A stretch of 64,000 bases of DNA from RYN-230 sp963711705 (GTDB lineage Bacteria > Actinomycetota > Actinomycetes > Streptosporangiales > Streptosporangiaceae): assembly GCA_963711705.1 (NCBI GenBank), contig CAVQFM010000015.1, positions 62,001 to 126,000 of the forward strand, in the 5' to 3' direction. The notes under the pieces were generated by a model. It was not told the DNA's origin. It worked only from the letters and a program-made list of their open reading frames with translations, and did no database searches. The position numbers were made by a program, and so were the translations under genes. Positions 41,080-52,881 of the stretch are shown piece after piece. Within the stretch, counting starts at the first letter, position 1, and each line of letters begins with the position of its first letter.

Positions 41080-41108
41080 TTGCCTGTCAGCAAAAGGTTG
41101 GGTACGCT
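41080..41108 (+). promoter_or_regulatory. Promoter of rpsL-rpsG-fusA-tuf
   Basis: TTGCCT (41080-41085) and TACGCT (41103-41108) are 17 bases apart. Transcription would start near 41115, so the rpsL mRNA would carry a leader of about 315 bases. Confidence 0.5.
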
Positions 41109-41331
41109 AGGGCATCGTGCCCGTGACAAGCGGGTACGCGTGCGCTAGTGGGCTGTAGCTCCATGGCCGGAAGGCCGGGGCGGCGAGCGGCCAGGCGTGC
41201 GGGCCTTTTCCTCTCTCGACTCCAGGCTCCTGCGGGAGCTGATGTGCCGTGGCGACTGCGACACGCCCGACCACGGGGGTCGGAAGGACAAGGAAAACAG
41301 CAGGTCAGGCGCTGTCATGGTGCCACAGAAA

Positions 41332-41410
41332 GGCCGCATCGCGAGGTGCGGCCGACAGGACAAGACGTCGCGCCGCGAGGCGCGGAGAAAACATCGCGCC
41401 GCGAGGCGCG
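41332..41410 (+). promoter_or_regulatory. Three tandem GCGA-tetraloop hairpins in the rpsL leader
   Basis: Hairpin 1 (41332-41353) has a nine-pair stem GGCCGCATC/GGTGCGGCC around GCGA. Hairpins 2 (41369-41384) and 3 (41395-41410) both read CGCGCC-GCGA-GGCGCG, and the 17-bp block TCGCGCCGCGAGGCGCG is repeated exactly 26 bp apart. Purine-rich spacers lie between them. The last hairpin ends 20 bases before the rpsL GTG. Identical loops of the GNRA class in series suggest a designed RNA structure or protein-binding site. Confidence 0.7.
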
Positions 41411-41430
41411 CGGAAAAAGACGGAGACGCG

Positions 41431-41805
41431 GTGCCCACGATCCAGCAGCTGGTCCGCAAGGGCCGCCAGGACAAGGTGGCTAAGACCACTACCCCGGCCC
41501 TGAAGGGCAGCCCTCAGCGCCGAGGCGTTTGCACGCGCGTTTACACCACGACCCCCAAGAAGCCCAACTCCGCGCTGCGGAAGGTGGCCAGGGTCCGGCT
41601 GACCAGCCAGATCGAGGTCACCGCGTACATCCCCGGCGTCGGCCACAACCTGCAGGAGCACTCCATCGTGCTGGTGCGGGGCGGCCGGGTCCGGGACCTT
41701 CCCGGCGTGCGGTACAAGGTCATCCGTGGCGCGCTCGACACGCAGGGCGTGCGCAACCGTAAGCAGGCACGGAGCCGTTACGGCGCGAAGAAGGAGAAGA
41801 GCTGA
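41431..41805 (+). CDS. rpsL: 30S ribosomal protein S12
   Basis: The GTG at 41431 begins MPTIQQLVRKGRQDK, the universal S12 start; GGAG lies upstream. The 124-residue protein contains TTTPKKPNSALRKVARVRL with the usual Lys at 43, and VLVRGGRVRDLPGVRYK, where position 88 is Arg (codon CGG at 41692-41694) instead of the conserved Lys. S12 monitors codon-anticodon pairing at the decoding site, and Lys88 changes are known streptomycin-resistance substitutions. Two bases separate it from rpsG. Confidence 0.97.
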   Translation: MPTIQQLVRKGRQDKVAKTTTPALKGSPQRRGVCTRVYTTTPKKPNSALRKVARVRLTSQIEVTAYIPGVGHNLQEHSIVLVRGGRVRDLPGVRYKVIRGALDTQGVRNRKQARSRYGAKKEKS

Positions 41806-41806
41806 C

Positions 41807-42277
41807 ATGCCGCGTAAGGGTCCCGCGACCAAACGGCAGCTCGTCACCGACCCGGTGTACGGCTCGCCGCTGGTGACCGCGCTGGTGAACAAGGTGCTGC
41901 GCAGCGGCAAGCGTTCGCTGGCCGAGCGGATCGTGTACGGCGCGCTGGACGGCGCGCGGGACAAGACCGGTAACGACCCGGTGGTCACGCTCAAGCGGGC
42001 GCTGGACAACGTGAAGCCGACCCTGGAGGTCCGCAGCCGCCGGGTCGGTGGCGCCACCTACCAGGTGCCGGTCGAGGTCCGGGCGTCCCGGAGCACCACG
42101 CTGGCGCTGCGCTGGCTGGTGGCCTACTCGCGGCAGCGCCGGGAGAAGACCATGACCGAGCGGCTCATGAACGAGCTGCTCGACGCGAGCAATGGCCTCG
42201 GGGCGAGCGTGAAGCGCCGCGAGGACACCCACAAGATGGCCGAATCGAACAAGGCTTTTGCCCATTACCGCTGGTAA
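41807..42277 (+). CDS. rpsG: 30S ribosomal protein S7
   Basis: The 156-residue product starts MPRKGPATKRQL and contains DPVYGSPLVTALVNKVLRSG and GGATYQVPVEVRASRSTTLA, ending AESNKAFAHYRW. S7 nucleates assembly of the 30S head and contacts tRNA in the E site. In other bacteria it represses the str operon by binding the mRNA. It starts two bases after rpsL and is followed 50 bp later by fusA. Confidence 0.97.
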   Translation: MPRKGPATKRQLVTDPVYGSPLVTALVNKVLRSGKRSLAERIVYGALDGARDKTGNDPVVTLKRALDNVKPTLEVRSRRVGGATYQVPVEVRASRSTTLALRWLVAYSRQRREKTMTERLMNELLDASNGLGASVKRREDTHKMAESNKAFAHYRW

Positions 42278-42327
42278 TGAGGGCCGCCGAGCGGCCGACT
42301 ACTGACGAAGCAGCGAGGAATCTTAAA

Positions 42328-44424
<2,097 letters not shown>

Positions 44425-44517
44425 CACCACACAACACATACGTAAACCAGAAGAACGGCGCACCGAGGAGCGCCTTGGCCCCACCACCGGTGGGGACGAT
44501 CGCAACTAGGAGAAACA

Positions 44518-45710
<1,193 letters not shown>

Positions 45711-45717
45711 CGGGACT

Positions 45718-45747
45718 GCCGCCCCCGGCCAGCAGGCCGGGGGCGGC
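45718..45747 (+). terminator. Terminator after tuf
   Basis: A perfect 13-bp stem GCCGCCCCCGGCC/GGCCGGGGGCGGC with an AGCA loop lies eight bases after the tuf stop. There is no T-run. It separates the str operon from the S10 cluster. Confidence 0.8.
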
Positions 45748-45800
45748 GATCGCTGCACACCAGCACAACCGGCCCACGCAACGAAGGACACGGAAGGCAC

Positions 45801-46109
45801 ATGGCGGGACAAAAGATCCGCATCCGGCTCAAGGCCTACGATCACGAGGTCATCGACAGCTCGGCGCGGAAGATCGTCGACACGGTGACGCGCACCGGTG
45901 CGCGGGTTGCCGGGCCTGTCCCGCTGCCCACCGAGAAGAACATCTACTGCGTCATCCGCTCCCCGCACAAGTACAAGGACTCGCGGGAGCACTTCGAAAT
46001 GCGCACCCACAAGCGGCTTATCGACATCATCGACCCCACGCCGAAGACCGTCAACTCGCTGATGCGGCTGGACCTGCCCGCAGGTGTCGACATCGAGATC
46101 AAGCTCTGA
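45801..46109 (+). CDS. rpsJ: 30S ribosomal protein S10
   Basis: The 102-residue protein starts MAGQKIRIRLKAYDHEVIDS and contains the loop region VRGPVPLPTEK-like segment GPVPLPTEKNIYCVIRSPHK. S10 sits in the 30S head and doubles as the NusE antitermination factor. It opens the S10 cluster: rpsJ-rplC-rplD-rplW-rplB-rpsS-rplV-rpsC-rplP-rpmC-rpsQ. Confidence 0.97.
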   Translation: MAGQKIRIRLKAYDHEVIDSSARKIVDTVTRTGARVAGPVPLPTEKNIYCVIRSPHKYKDSREHFEMRTHKRLIDIIDPTPKTVNSLMRLDLPAGVDIEIKL

Positions 46110-46122
46110 GGAACGCACCGAC

Positions 46123-46791
46123 ATGACCAAGCACAGCAAGGGCGTCCTCGGCACGAAACTTGGCATGAGCCAGGTCTTCGACGCCGACGGGCGGATGGTT
46201 CCCGTCACCGTGGTGCAGGCGGGGCCCTGCGTGGTGACCGCCGTGCGCACGCCCGGCGCGAACGGCTACTCGGCCGTGCAGCTGGGGTATGGCGAGATCG
46301 ACCCGCGCCGGGTGACCAAGCCGGTGGCCGGGCATTTCGCCAAGGCCTCGGTGACGCCGCGCCGGTACCTCGCCGAGCTGCGGACCGATGACGCCACCGA
46401 CTACACCCTCGGCCAGGAGGTCACCGCGGAAACGTTCGGCGCGGGCGACCTGGTCGACGTGACCGGCCGGAGCAAGGGCAAAGGCACCGCGGGCGTGATG
46501 AAGCGGCACGGGTTCCGCGGCCTCAGCTCCTCGCACGGCACCCAGCGCAAGCACCGCTCACCCGGGTCGATCGGTGGCTGCGCCACCCCCGGCCGGGTGT
46601 TCAAGGGCATGCGGATGGCGGGCCGGATGGGCGGCGTGCGCACCACCACGCCCGGCTTGACCGTGCACGCGGTGGACGCCGAGCGCGGCCTGCTGCTGAT
46701 CCGCGGCGCCGTGCCGGGCCCCAGGGGCAGCCTGGTCTTCGTCCGCAGCTCGGTCCGGACCCCGCTGTCCGGCACGAAGGAGGCCCGGTGA
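46123..46791 (+). CDS. rplC: 50S ribosomal protein L3
   Basis: The ATG at 46123 gives 222 residues starting MTKHSKGVLGTKLGMSQVF. L3 initiates 50S assembly and reaches the peptidyl-transferase centre with its extended loop, here KRHGFRGLSSSHGTQRKHRS and MAGRMGGVRTTTPGL. Length is typical. The stop overlaps the rplD GTG. Confidence 0.96.
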   Translation: MTKHSKGVLGTKLGMSQVFDADGRMVPVTVVQAGPCVVTAVRTPGANGYSAVQLGYGEIDPRRVTKPVAGHFAKASVTPRRYLAELRTDDATDYTLGQEVTAETFGAGDLVDVTGRSKGKGTAGVMKRHGFRGLSSSHGTQRKHRSPGSIGGCATPGRVFKGMRMAGRMGGVRTTTPGLTVHAVDAERGLLLIRGAVPGPRGSLVFVRSSVRTPLSGTKEAR

Positions 46792-47747
46792 GTACCACTG
46801 TCAGCGTCGTCTCCCCGTCCGGCTCCGGCCAGGACGTGGAGCTGCCCGGCGAGATCTTCAGCGCCCCGGTCAACGTGCCCCTGATCCACCAGGTCGTGGT
46901 GGCCCAGGAGGCCGCGGCCCGGCAGGGCACGCACGCCACCAAGACCCGCGGCGCGGTCCGCGGCGGCGGCCGCAAGCCGTACCGGCAGAAGGGCACCGGG
47001 CGGGCCCGGCAGGGCTCGCTCCGCGCGCCGCAGTACGCCGGCGGCGGCATCGCGCACGGCCCGGTGCCGCGCTCCTACGTGCAGCGGACGCCCAAGAAGA
47101 TGAAGGCGGCCGCGCTGGCGGGCGCGCTGTCCGACCGGGCCAGCAACGGGCGGGTGTCCGTGGTCACCGCGTTCGTCGAGGGTGACGCGCCCCGGACCAG
47201 CGAGGCGCTGGCCATGCTGCGCACCGCGATCGGCCTGGCCCAGGCCAGGCTGGTAGCCAGCGTGCTGGTGGTAGCCGAGCCCGAGGACGACGTGACCTGG
47301 AAGAGCCTGCGCAACGTGCCGGGCCTCCGGATCCTGGCCACCGACCAGCTGAACACCTACGACGTCCTGGCCAGCGAGCACGTGGTGTTCACCCACGCGG
47401 CGCTGTCCGCGTTCGTCGGCCGGCTCAGCCCGGGCAGCAGCGTCGCCCTGGACGCCGCCCCGGCCCCGAAGCGGCGGACCACCCGGTCCACGCCGGGCCA
47501 GGCCGCGGCCGGCAAGACCAGCAAGCCCGCGGCTGACGCCGAGGCACCCAGCGAGCCCGCGGCCAAGGCTGAGGCACCCAGCAGCAAGCCGGTGGCCAAG
47601 GCCGAGGCGCCCAGCGAGCCCGCGGCCGACGCGGAGGCACCCAGCGAGCCTGCGGCCGAGACGGCCAGCGAGCCGGCCGAGACCCCGGCGCCGGCCAAGC
47701 CCCGGACCCGCCGGGCCAGCGCCACGCCGAAGGAGGATGACCAGTGA
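46788..47747 (+). CDS. rplD: 50S ribosomal protein L4 with long C-terminal tail
   Basis: The core (residues about 1-225) has the L4 landmarks ARQGTHATKTRGAVRGGGRK and KGTGRARQGSLRAPQ in the exit-tunnel loop, and VEGDAPRTSEALAML. After it comes a low-complexity Pro/Ala/Glu/Lys tail of about 95 residues with repeated SEPAA and AEAPS units, making 319 residues, compared with about 210 for the usual L4. L4 lines the peptide exit tunnel and in other bacteria regulates its own operon. The GTG start at 46788 and the overlap with rplW keep the genes coupled. Confidence 0.94.
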   Translation: MSTTVSVVSPSGSGQDVELPGEIFSAPVNVPLIHQVVVAQEAAARQGTHATKTRGAVRGGGRKPYRQKGTGRARQGSLRAPQYAGGGIAHGPVPRSYVQRTPKKMKAAALAGALSDRASNGRVSVVTAFVEGDAPRTSEALAMLRTAIGLAQARLVASVLVVAEPEDDVTWKSLRNVPGLRILATDQLNTYDVLASEHVVFTHAALSAFVGRLSPGSSVALDAAPAPKRRTTRSTPGQAAAGKTSKPAADAEAPSEPAAKAEAPSSKPVAKAEAPSEPAADAEAPSEPAAETASEPAETPAPAKPRTRRASATPKEDDQ

Positions 47748-48052
47748 GCGCGACCAGGATCCCCAATCCCCGCGACGTCCTCCTGCGGCCGGTCATCTCG
47801 GAGAAGACCTACCGGCTCGCGGACGATGGCAAGTACACGTTCCTGGTGCCGCGGCACGCCAACCGGACCGAGGTCCGGCAGGCCGTGGAGGCCATCTTCG
47901 GGGTCAAGGTGACCGGGGTGAACACGCTCAACCGGCCGGGCAAGCGCCGCCGCACCCGGTACGGCTGGGGCCAGCGGCCCGCCACCAAGCGGGCCATCGT
48001 GAGCCTCGCCGCCGGGGAGCGGATCGACGTCTTCGGCGGCCCGGTCAGCTAG
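47744..48052 (+). CDS. rplW: 50S ribosomal protein L23
   Basis: The GTG at 47744 overlaps the rplD stop. The 102-residue product contains NPRDVLLRPVISEKTYRLAD and the loop segment GKRRRTRYGWGQRPATKRA. L23 lies at the tunnel exit and is the main docking site for trigger factor and the signal recognition particle. A GAGGAG precedes the next gene. Confidence 0.96.
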   Translation: MSATRIPNPRDVLLRPVISEKTYRLADDGKYTFLVPRHANRTEVRQAVEAIFGVKVTGVNTLNRPGKRRRTRYGWGQRPATKRAIVSLAAGERIDVFGGPVS

Positions 48053-48078
48053 CCGTATCCAGAGGAGCTTGAGCACAC

Positions 48079-48912
48079 ATGGCTATCCGCAAGTACAAGC
48101 CGACGACCCCGGGACGGCGGGGCGCGAGCGGCGCGGACTTCTCCGAGCTCACCCGCAGTGAGCCGGAGAAGTCGCTGGTCCGCCCGCTGTCCTCGCGCGG
48201 CGGCCGGAACGTGCACGGCCGGATCACGGCGCGGCACCAGGGCGGCGGGCACAAGCGCGCCTACCGGCTGATCGACTTCCGCCGGGCCGACAAGGACGGC
48301 GTCCCGGCCCGGGTCGCGCACATCGAGTACGACCCGAACCGCACCTCCCGGATCGCGCTGCTGCACTACGCGGACGGCGAGAAGCGCTACATCCTCGCGC
48401 CCGAGGGCCTGTCCCAGGGTGACCAGGTGGAGAACGGGCCGTCGTCCGACATCCGGCCGGGCAACTGCCTGCCGCTGCGGAACATCCCGACCGGCACCGT
48501 GGTGCACGCCATCGAGCTGCGGCCCGGCGGCGGCGCGAAGATCGCGAGGTCGGCCGGTTCCGGCGTTCAGCTGCTGGCCAAGGATGGCGGGTTCGCCCAG
48601 CTGCGCATGCCCTCTGGTGAGATCAGGCGGGTGGACGCGGCCTGCCGGGCCACCGTGGGCGAGGTCGGCAACGCCGAGCAGGGCAACATCAAGCTCGGCA
48701 AGGCGGGCCGGAACCGGTGGAAAGGGCACCGCCCCTCGGTCCGCGGTGTGGCGATGAACCCAGTGGATCACCCGCTCGGCGGCGGCGAGGGCAAGAGCTC
48801 TGGCGGCCGTCACCCGGTCAGCCCGTGGGGCAAGCCCGAGGGCCGGACCCGGCAAGCCAACAAGTCCAGCGACCGGCTGATCGTCCGCAGGCGCAGCAAG
48901 AAGAAGCGGTAG
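48079..48912 (+). CDS. rplB: 50S ribosomal protein L2
   Basis: The 277-residue protein starts MAIRKYKPTTPGRRGASGAD and contains GRNVHGRITARHQGGGHKRA, VGNAEQGNIKLGKAGRNRW and the C-terminal RGVAMNPVDHPLGGGEGKSS near the peptidyl-transferase centre, where the conserved His is present. L2 is needed for subunit association and catalysis. Length is normal. Confidence 0.97.
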   Translation: MAIRKYKPTTPGRRGASGADFSELTRSEPEKSLVRPLSSRGGRNVHGRITARHQGGGHKRAYRLIDFRRADKDGVPARVAHIEYDPNRTSRIALLHYADGEKRYILAPEGLSQGDQVENGPSSDIRPGNCLPLRNIPTGTVVHAIELRPGGGAKIARSAGSGVQLLAKDGGFAQLRMPSGEIRRVDAACRATVGEVGNAEQGNIKLGKAGRNRWKGHRPSVRGVAMNPVDHPLGGGEGKSSGGRHPVSPWGKPEGRTRQANKSSDRLIVRRRSKKKR

Positions 48913-48924
48913 GAGCACCCAACG

Positions 48925-49203
48925 ATGCCTCGTAGCCTTAAGAAGGGCCCGTTCGTCGACGACCACCTGATCAAGAAGGTGGACGTGCAGAACGAGAACG
49001 GCACCAGGAACCTGATCAAGACCTGGTCCCGCCGTTCCATGATCGTTCCGGCGATGCTGGGCCACACGATCGCGGTGCACGACGGCCGCAAGCACGTGCC
49101 GGTGTTCATCACCGAGGCCATGGTCGGTCACAAGCTCGGCGAGTTCGCGCCGACCCGCACCTTCCGCAGCCACGTCCGGGACGACCGCCGCAGCCGCCGC
49201 TAG
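48925..49203 (+). CDS. rpsS: 30S ribosomal protein S19
   Basis: The 92-residue product begins MPRSLKKGPFVDDHLIKKVD and contains KTWSRRSMIVPAMLGHTIAV and GHKLGEFAPTRTFRSH. S19 sits in the 30S head next to S13 and contacts the A-site tRNA. The start is 12 bases after rplB. Confidence 0.97.
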   Translation: MPRSLKKGPFVDDHLIKKVDVQNENGTRNLIKTWSRRSMIVPAMLGHTIAVHDGRKHVPVFITEAMVGHKLGEFAPTRTFRSHVRDDRRSRR

Positions 49204-49238
49204 GCCGTCGCGCGCAGACCAGAGAGCGAGAGAAGAGC

Positions 49239-49588
49239 ATGGAAGCAAGGGCGAAGGCGCGGTACGTTCGCGTCACGCCGCGGAAGGCCCGCCGGGTGGT
49301 GGACCTGATCCGTGGCATGCCTGCCGAGGAGGCGCAGGCGGTGCTGGCCTTCGCGCCGCAGTCGGCCAGCGACCCGGTGGGCAAGGTGCTGGCGAGCGCC
49401 ATCGCCAACGCCGAGCAGGGCCAGCAGGCCGATGCGGGCTCGCTCGTGGTCAGCCGGGCGTGGGTGGACGAAGGGCCGACGCTCAAGCGGTTCCGGCCGC
49501 GGGCGCAGGGCCGGGGCTACCGGATCAACAAGCGCACCAGCCACATCACGGTAATCGTGTCTGATGAACCCAAGGGGAGGTCCCGCTA

Positions 49589-49589
<1 letters not shown>
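49239..49589 (+). CDS. rplV: 50S ribosomal protein L22
   Basis: The 116-residue protein starts MEARAKARYVRVTPRKARRV and includes VLASAIANAEQGQQADAGSL and the hairpin loop RFRPRAQGRGYRINKRTSHI that reaches into the exit tunnel, a macrolide contact site. The stop TAG shares its last base with the GTG of rpsC. Confidence 0.97.
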
Positions 49590-50455
<866 letters not shown>

Positions 50456-50458
50456 GGA

Positions 50459-50878
50459 ATGCTGATCCCACGCAGGGTCAAGCACCGCAAGCAGCACCGG
50501 CCGGACCGGCACGGGGTCGCCAAGGGCGGCACCCGGGTGGCCTTCGGTGAGTACGGCATCCAGGCCCTGGAGCACGCGTACGTGACCAACCGGCAGATCG
50601 AGTCCGCCCGTATCGCCATGACGCGGCACATCCGCCGTGGCGGGAAGGTGTGGATCACGATCTACCCCGACCGGCCGCTGACCAAGAAGCCGGCCGAGAC
50701 CCGGATGGGCTCGGGCAAGGGCTCGCCGGAGTGGTGGGTCGCCAACGTCAAGCCCGGGCGGGTCATGTTCGAGCTGTCCGGGGTGGCCGAGCCGGTGGCC
50801 AGGGAGGCACTCCGCCGGGCTATGCACAAGCTGCCCATGAAGTGCCGGTTCGTCAAGCGTGAGATGGGTGAGGCGTGA
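50459..50878 (+). CDS. rplP: 50S ribosomal protein L16
   Basis: The 139-residue product starts MLIPRRVKHRKQHRPDRHGV and contains GYGIQALE-type segment FGEYGIQALEHAYVTNRQIE and RMGSGKGSPEWWVANVKPGR. L16 lies near the A-site tRNA elbow and is required for late 50S assembly. Its last 60 bases are partly duplicated immediately downstream (50886-50952). Confidence 0.96.
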   Translation: MLIPRRVKHRKQHRPDRHGVAKGGTRVAFGEYGIQALEHAYVTNRQIESARIAMTRHIRRGGKVWITIYPDRPLTKKPAETRMGSGKGSPEWWVANVKPGRVMFELSGVAEPVAREALRRAMHKLPMKCRFVKREMGEA

Positions 50879-50952
50879 TGCGCGCGCACAAGCTGCCCAT
50901 GCTGTGCCAGCTGAAGGGGCCGAATTCGTCAAGCGTGAAATGGGTGAGGCGT
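50824..50952 (+). repeat. Tandem partial duplication of the rplP 3' end
   Basis: GCACAAGCTGCCCATG occurs at 50824-50839 and 50886-50901. The next block (50849-50876 and 50925-50952) matches at 27 of 28 bases, and the second copy has 14 extra bases between the two blocks. The second copy ends at the rpmC start and contributes its GTGAGG. A 27-codon frame (50878-50961) inside it is probably not a real gene. Confidence 0.85.
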
Positions 50953-50953
50953 A

Positions 50954-51193
50954 ATGGCTAACGGCCTAGCCGCCGCTGACCTGCGGAATTCCAGTGAGGA
51001 AGAACTCGACAGCAAGCTGGCCGAGGCGAAGACGGAGCTGTTCAACCTCCGTTTTCAGGCCGCGACCGGCCAGCTGGAGAGCCACGGGCGGCTGCGCGCC
51101 GTGCGCAAGGAGATCGCCCGAATCTACACGGTGAAGCGGGAACGCGAGCTTGGCATCGTGACGTTTGTCCAGGAGGCGGAAGACAGTGAGTGA
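50954..51193 (+). CDS. rpmC: 50S ribosomal protein L29
   Basis: The 79-residue protein begins MANGLAAADLRNSSEEELDS and contains ELFNLRFQAATGQLESHGRL, ending in an acidic stretch. L29 is a two-helix protein at the tunnel exit next to L23. The ATG at 50954 uses GTGAGG from the duplicated rplP end as its ribosome binding site. The stop overlaps the rpsQ GTG. Confidence 0.95.
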   Translation: MANGLAAADLRNSSEEELDSKLAEAKTELFNLRFQAATGQLESHGRLRAVRKEIARIYTVKRERELGIVTFVQEAEDSE

Positions 51194-51467
51194 CACCGAG
51201 CAGAGCGGTGCAGTCGATCGGGGTTACCGCAAGATCCGCGAAGGCCTCGTGGTCAGCGACAAGATGGACAAGACCGTCGTGGTCATCGTCGAGGACCGCG
51301 TTAAGCACCCCAAGTACGGCAAGATCATCCGGCGGACCAAGAAGTACACCGCGCACGACGGCGAGAACGCGTGCGGCGTCGGTGACCGGGTCCGGCTGAT
51401 GGAGACCAGGCCCATGTCCGCGACAAAGCGCTGGCGCGTCGCGGAGATCCTGGAGAAGGCCAAGTAG
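51186..51467 (+). CDS. rpsQ: 30S ribosomal protein S17
   Basis: I choose the GTG at 51186, overlapping the rpmC stop, giving a 93-residue product that starts VSDTEQSGAVDRGYRKIREG. The core has GLVVSDKMDKTVVVIVEDRV and HDGENACGVGDRVRLMETRP. S17 binds 16S rRNA early in 30S assembly. It ends the S10-type run; rplN follows after 57 bp. Confidence 0.95.
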   Translation: MSDTEQSGAVDRGYRKIREGLVVSDKMDKTVVVIVEDRVKHPKYGKIIRRTKKYTAHDGENACGVGDRVRLMETRPMSATKRWRVAEILEKAK

Positions 51468-51524
51468 CAACCACCGTGGGGCGCGGGCCCCGCGAAACCC
51501 CGGCGTCAGGAAGCAGGAGTTGAC

Positions 51525-51893
51525 GTGATCCAGCAGGAGTCGCGGCTTAAAGTCGCCGACAACACCGGTGCCAAGGAGATCTTGTGTATCCGCGTGCTCG
51601 GCGGCTCTGGCCGGCGATACGCGGGCATCGGTGATGTCATCGTGGCCACAGTGAAGGATGCCCTTCCCGGTGCCGGGGTGAAGAAGGGCGATGTTGTCAA
51701 GGCCGTCGTGGTGCGCACCCGCAAGGAGCGCCGCCGCGGTGACGGTTCCTATATCCGTTTCGACGAGAACGCTGCCGTGCTGATCCGGGACGGCGGTGAT
51801 CCGCGCGGCACCCGCATCTTCGGCCCGGTCGGCCGGGAACTGCGCGAGAAGCGCTTCATGCGGATCATCTCGCTTGCGCCGGAGGTGCTGTGA
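51525..51893 (+). CDS. rplN: 50S ribosomal protein L14
   Basis: The 122-residue product starts at a GTG and reads MIQQESRLKVADNTGAKEIL, then KKGDVVKAVVVRTRKERRRG and FDENAAVLIRDGGDPRGTRI. L14 lies at the subunit interface. It begins the spc cluster (rplN-rplX-rplE-rpsN-rpsH-rplF-rplR-rpsE-rpmD-rplO-secY). Its stop overlaps the rplX ATG. Confidence 0.97.
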   Translation: MIQQESRLKVADNTGAKEILCIRVLGGSGRRYAGIGDVIVATVKDALPGAGVKKGDVVKAVVVRTRKERRRGDGSYIRFDENAAVLIRDGGDPRGTRIFGPVGRELREKRFMRIISLAPEVL

Positions 51894-52279
51894 TGACCAC
51901 CCGTAAGAAGGGCGCGATGGCGAAGAAGGATGCCGCGGGCCGCCCGCCGCGGATGAAGATCAAGAAGGGTGACCACGTGGTGGTCATCGCGGGCCGGGAC
52001 GCGGGCCGGGAGGGCACGGTCATCCTGGCCGACCCCGAGCGGCAGCGGGTGCTGGTGCAGGGCGTCAACATGGTGCACAAGAACAAGAAGGTTGACTACC
52101 AGGGCCGTGGTGCTGGTGGTTCCAAGCAGGGCGGCATCATCAACACCGAGGCCCTGATCCACGTGAGCAACGTCCAGCTGATCGACCCGGACACGAAGAA
52201 GCCCGCGCGCGCCGGTTACCGGTACGACGAGAACGGCGCCAAGATCCGGGTGTCCCGGCCGGGCGGTAAGGACTTCTGA
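51893..52279 (+). CDS. rplX: 50S ribosomal protein L24
   Basis: The ATG at 51893 overlaps the rplN TGA; a GTG three bases earlier is in frame. The 128-residue product has an N-terminal extension of about 20 residues before the KOW core MKIKKGDHVVVIAGRDAGRE, then GAGGSKQGGIINTEALIHVS and the C-terminal RAGYRYDENGAKIRVSRPGG. L24 starts 50S assembly and lies near the tunnel exit. The stop overlaps rplE. Confidence 0.95.
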   Translation: MTTRKKGAMAKKDAAGRPPRMKIKKGDHVVVIAGRDAGREGTVILADPERQRVLVQGVNMVHKNKKVDYQGRGAGGSKQGGIINTEALIHVSNVQLIDPDTKKPARAGYRYDENGAKIRVSRPGGKDF

Positions 52280-52878
52280 TGACGACGACAACAGAGCAGG
52301 CCCCGGCGCCGGGCGGCGCGGGCCGGTCCTACCCGGTCCCGCGGCTCAAGGAGCGCTACCGGGCGGAGATCGCGCCGGCGCTGCGCGAGGAGTTCAAGTA
52401 CGCCAACGTGATGCAGGTGCCCACGCTGGTCAAGATCGTGGTCAACATGGGTGTGGGCGACGCGGCCCGGGACGCCAAGCTGATCGACGGCGCGGTCCGG
52501 GACCTGGCCGTGATCACCGGGCAGAAGCCCGCCGTGGCCCGGGCCCGCAAGTCCATCGCCCAGTTCAAGCTGCGCGAGGGCATGCCGATCGGTGCGCACG
52601 TGACGCTGCGCGGCGACCGGATGTGGGAGTTCTGCGACCGCCTGCTGTCGCTGGCGCTGCCCCGGATCCGTGACTTCCGCGGCCTGTCCGACCGGCAGTT
52701 CGACGGCCGCGGGAACTACACGTTCGGGCTGACCGAGCAGCTGATGTTTCACGAGATCAACGCGGACGCGGTCGACCGGCAGCGCGGCATGGACGTGACG
52801 CTGGTGACCACCGCGACCAACGACGATGAGGGCCGTTCGCTGCTGCGGCGGCTCGGATTCCCGTTCAAGGAGAGCTGA
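52279..52878 (+). CDS. rplE: 50S ribosomal protein L5
   Basis: The 199-residue product carries a short Pro/Gly/Ala-rich start, then RLKERYRAEIAPALREEFKY and IVVNMGVGDAARDAKLIDGA, RDFRGLSDRQFDGRGNYTFG and a C-terminal EGRSLLRRLGFPF. L5 binds 5S rRNA and contacts the P-site tRNA. Length is slightly above the usual 180-190. rpsN follows after three bases. Confidence 0.96.
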   Translation: MTTTTEQAPAPGGAGRSYPVPRLKERYRAEIAPALREEFKYANVMQVPTLVKIVVNMGVGDAARDAKLIDGAVRDLAVITGQKPAVARARKSIAQFKLREGMPIGAHVTLRGDRMWEFCDRLLSLALPRIRDFRGLSDRQFDGRGNYTFGLTEQLMFHEINADAVDRQRGMDVTLVTTATNDDEGRSLLRRLGFPFKES

Positions 52879-52881
52879 GGA

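Larger units (their letters stand above)
40846..41430 (+). other. rpsL leader region
   Basis: This 585-bp gap contains a promoter at 41080-41108, a GGGCA-TCG-TGCCC mini-hairpin at 41111-41123 near the expected RNA start, a long leader and three tandem hairpins (41332-41410) directly before rpsL. No plausible protein gene is present; frames reading into rpsL from upstream lack a ribosome binding site. A leader of over 300 bases is long for rpsL. Confidence 0.6.

Noticed and set aside
44479..44495. Small hairpin in the tuf leader as attenuator
   Set aside because: The 7-bp stem is short and there is no tail motif; I mention it only with tuf.
50878..50961. 27-codon frame between rplP and rpmC
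   Set aside because: It arises from the duplicated rplP end read out of frame, overlaps rpmC and has no separate ribosome binding site beyond that of the duplication.
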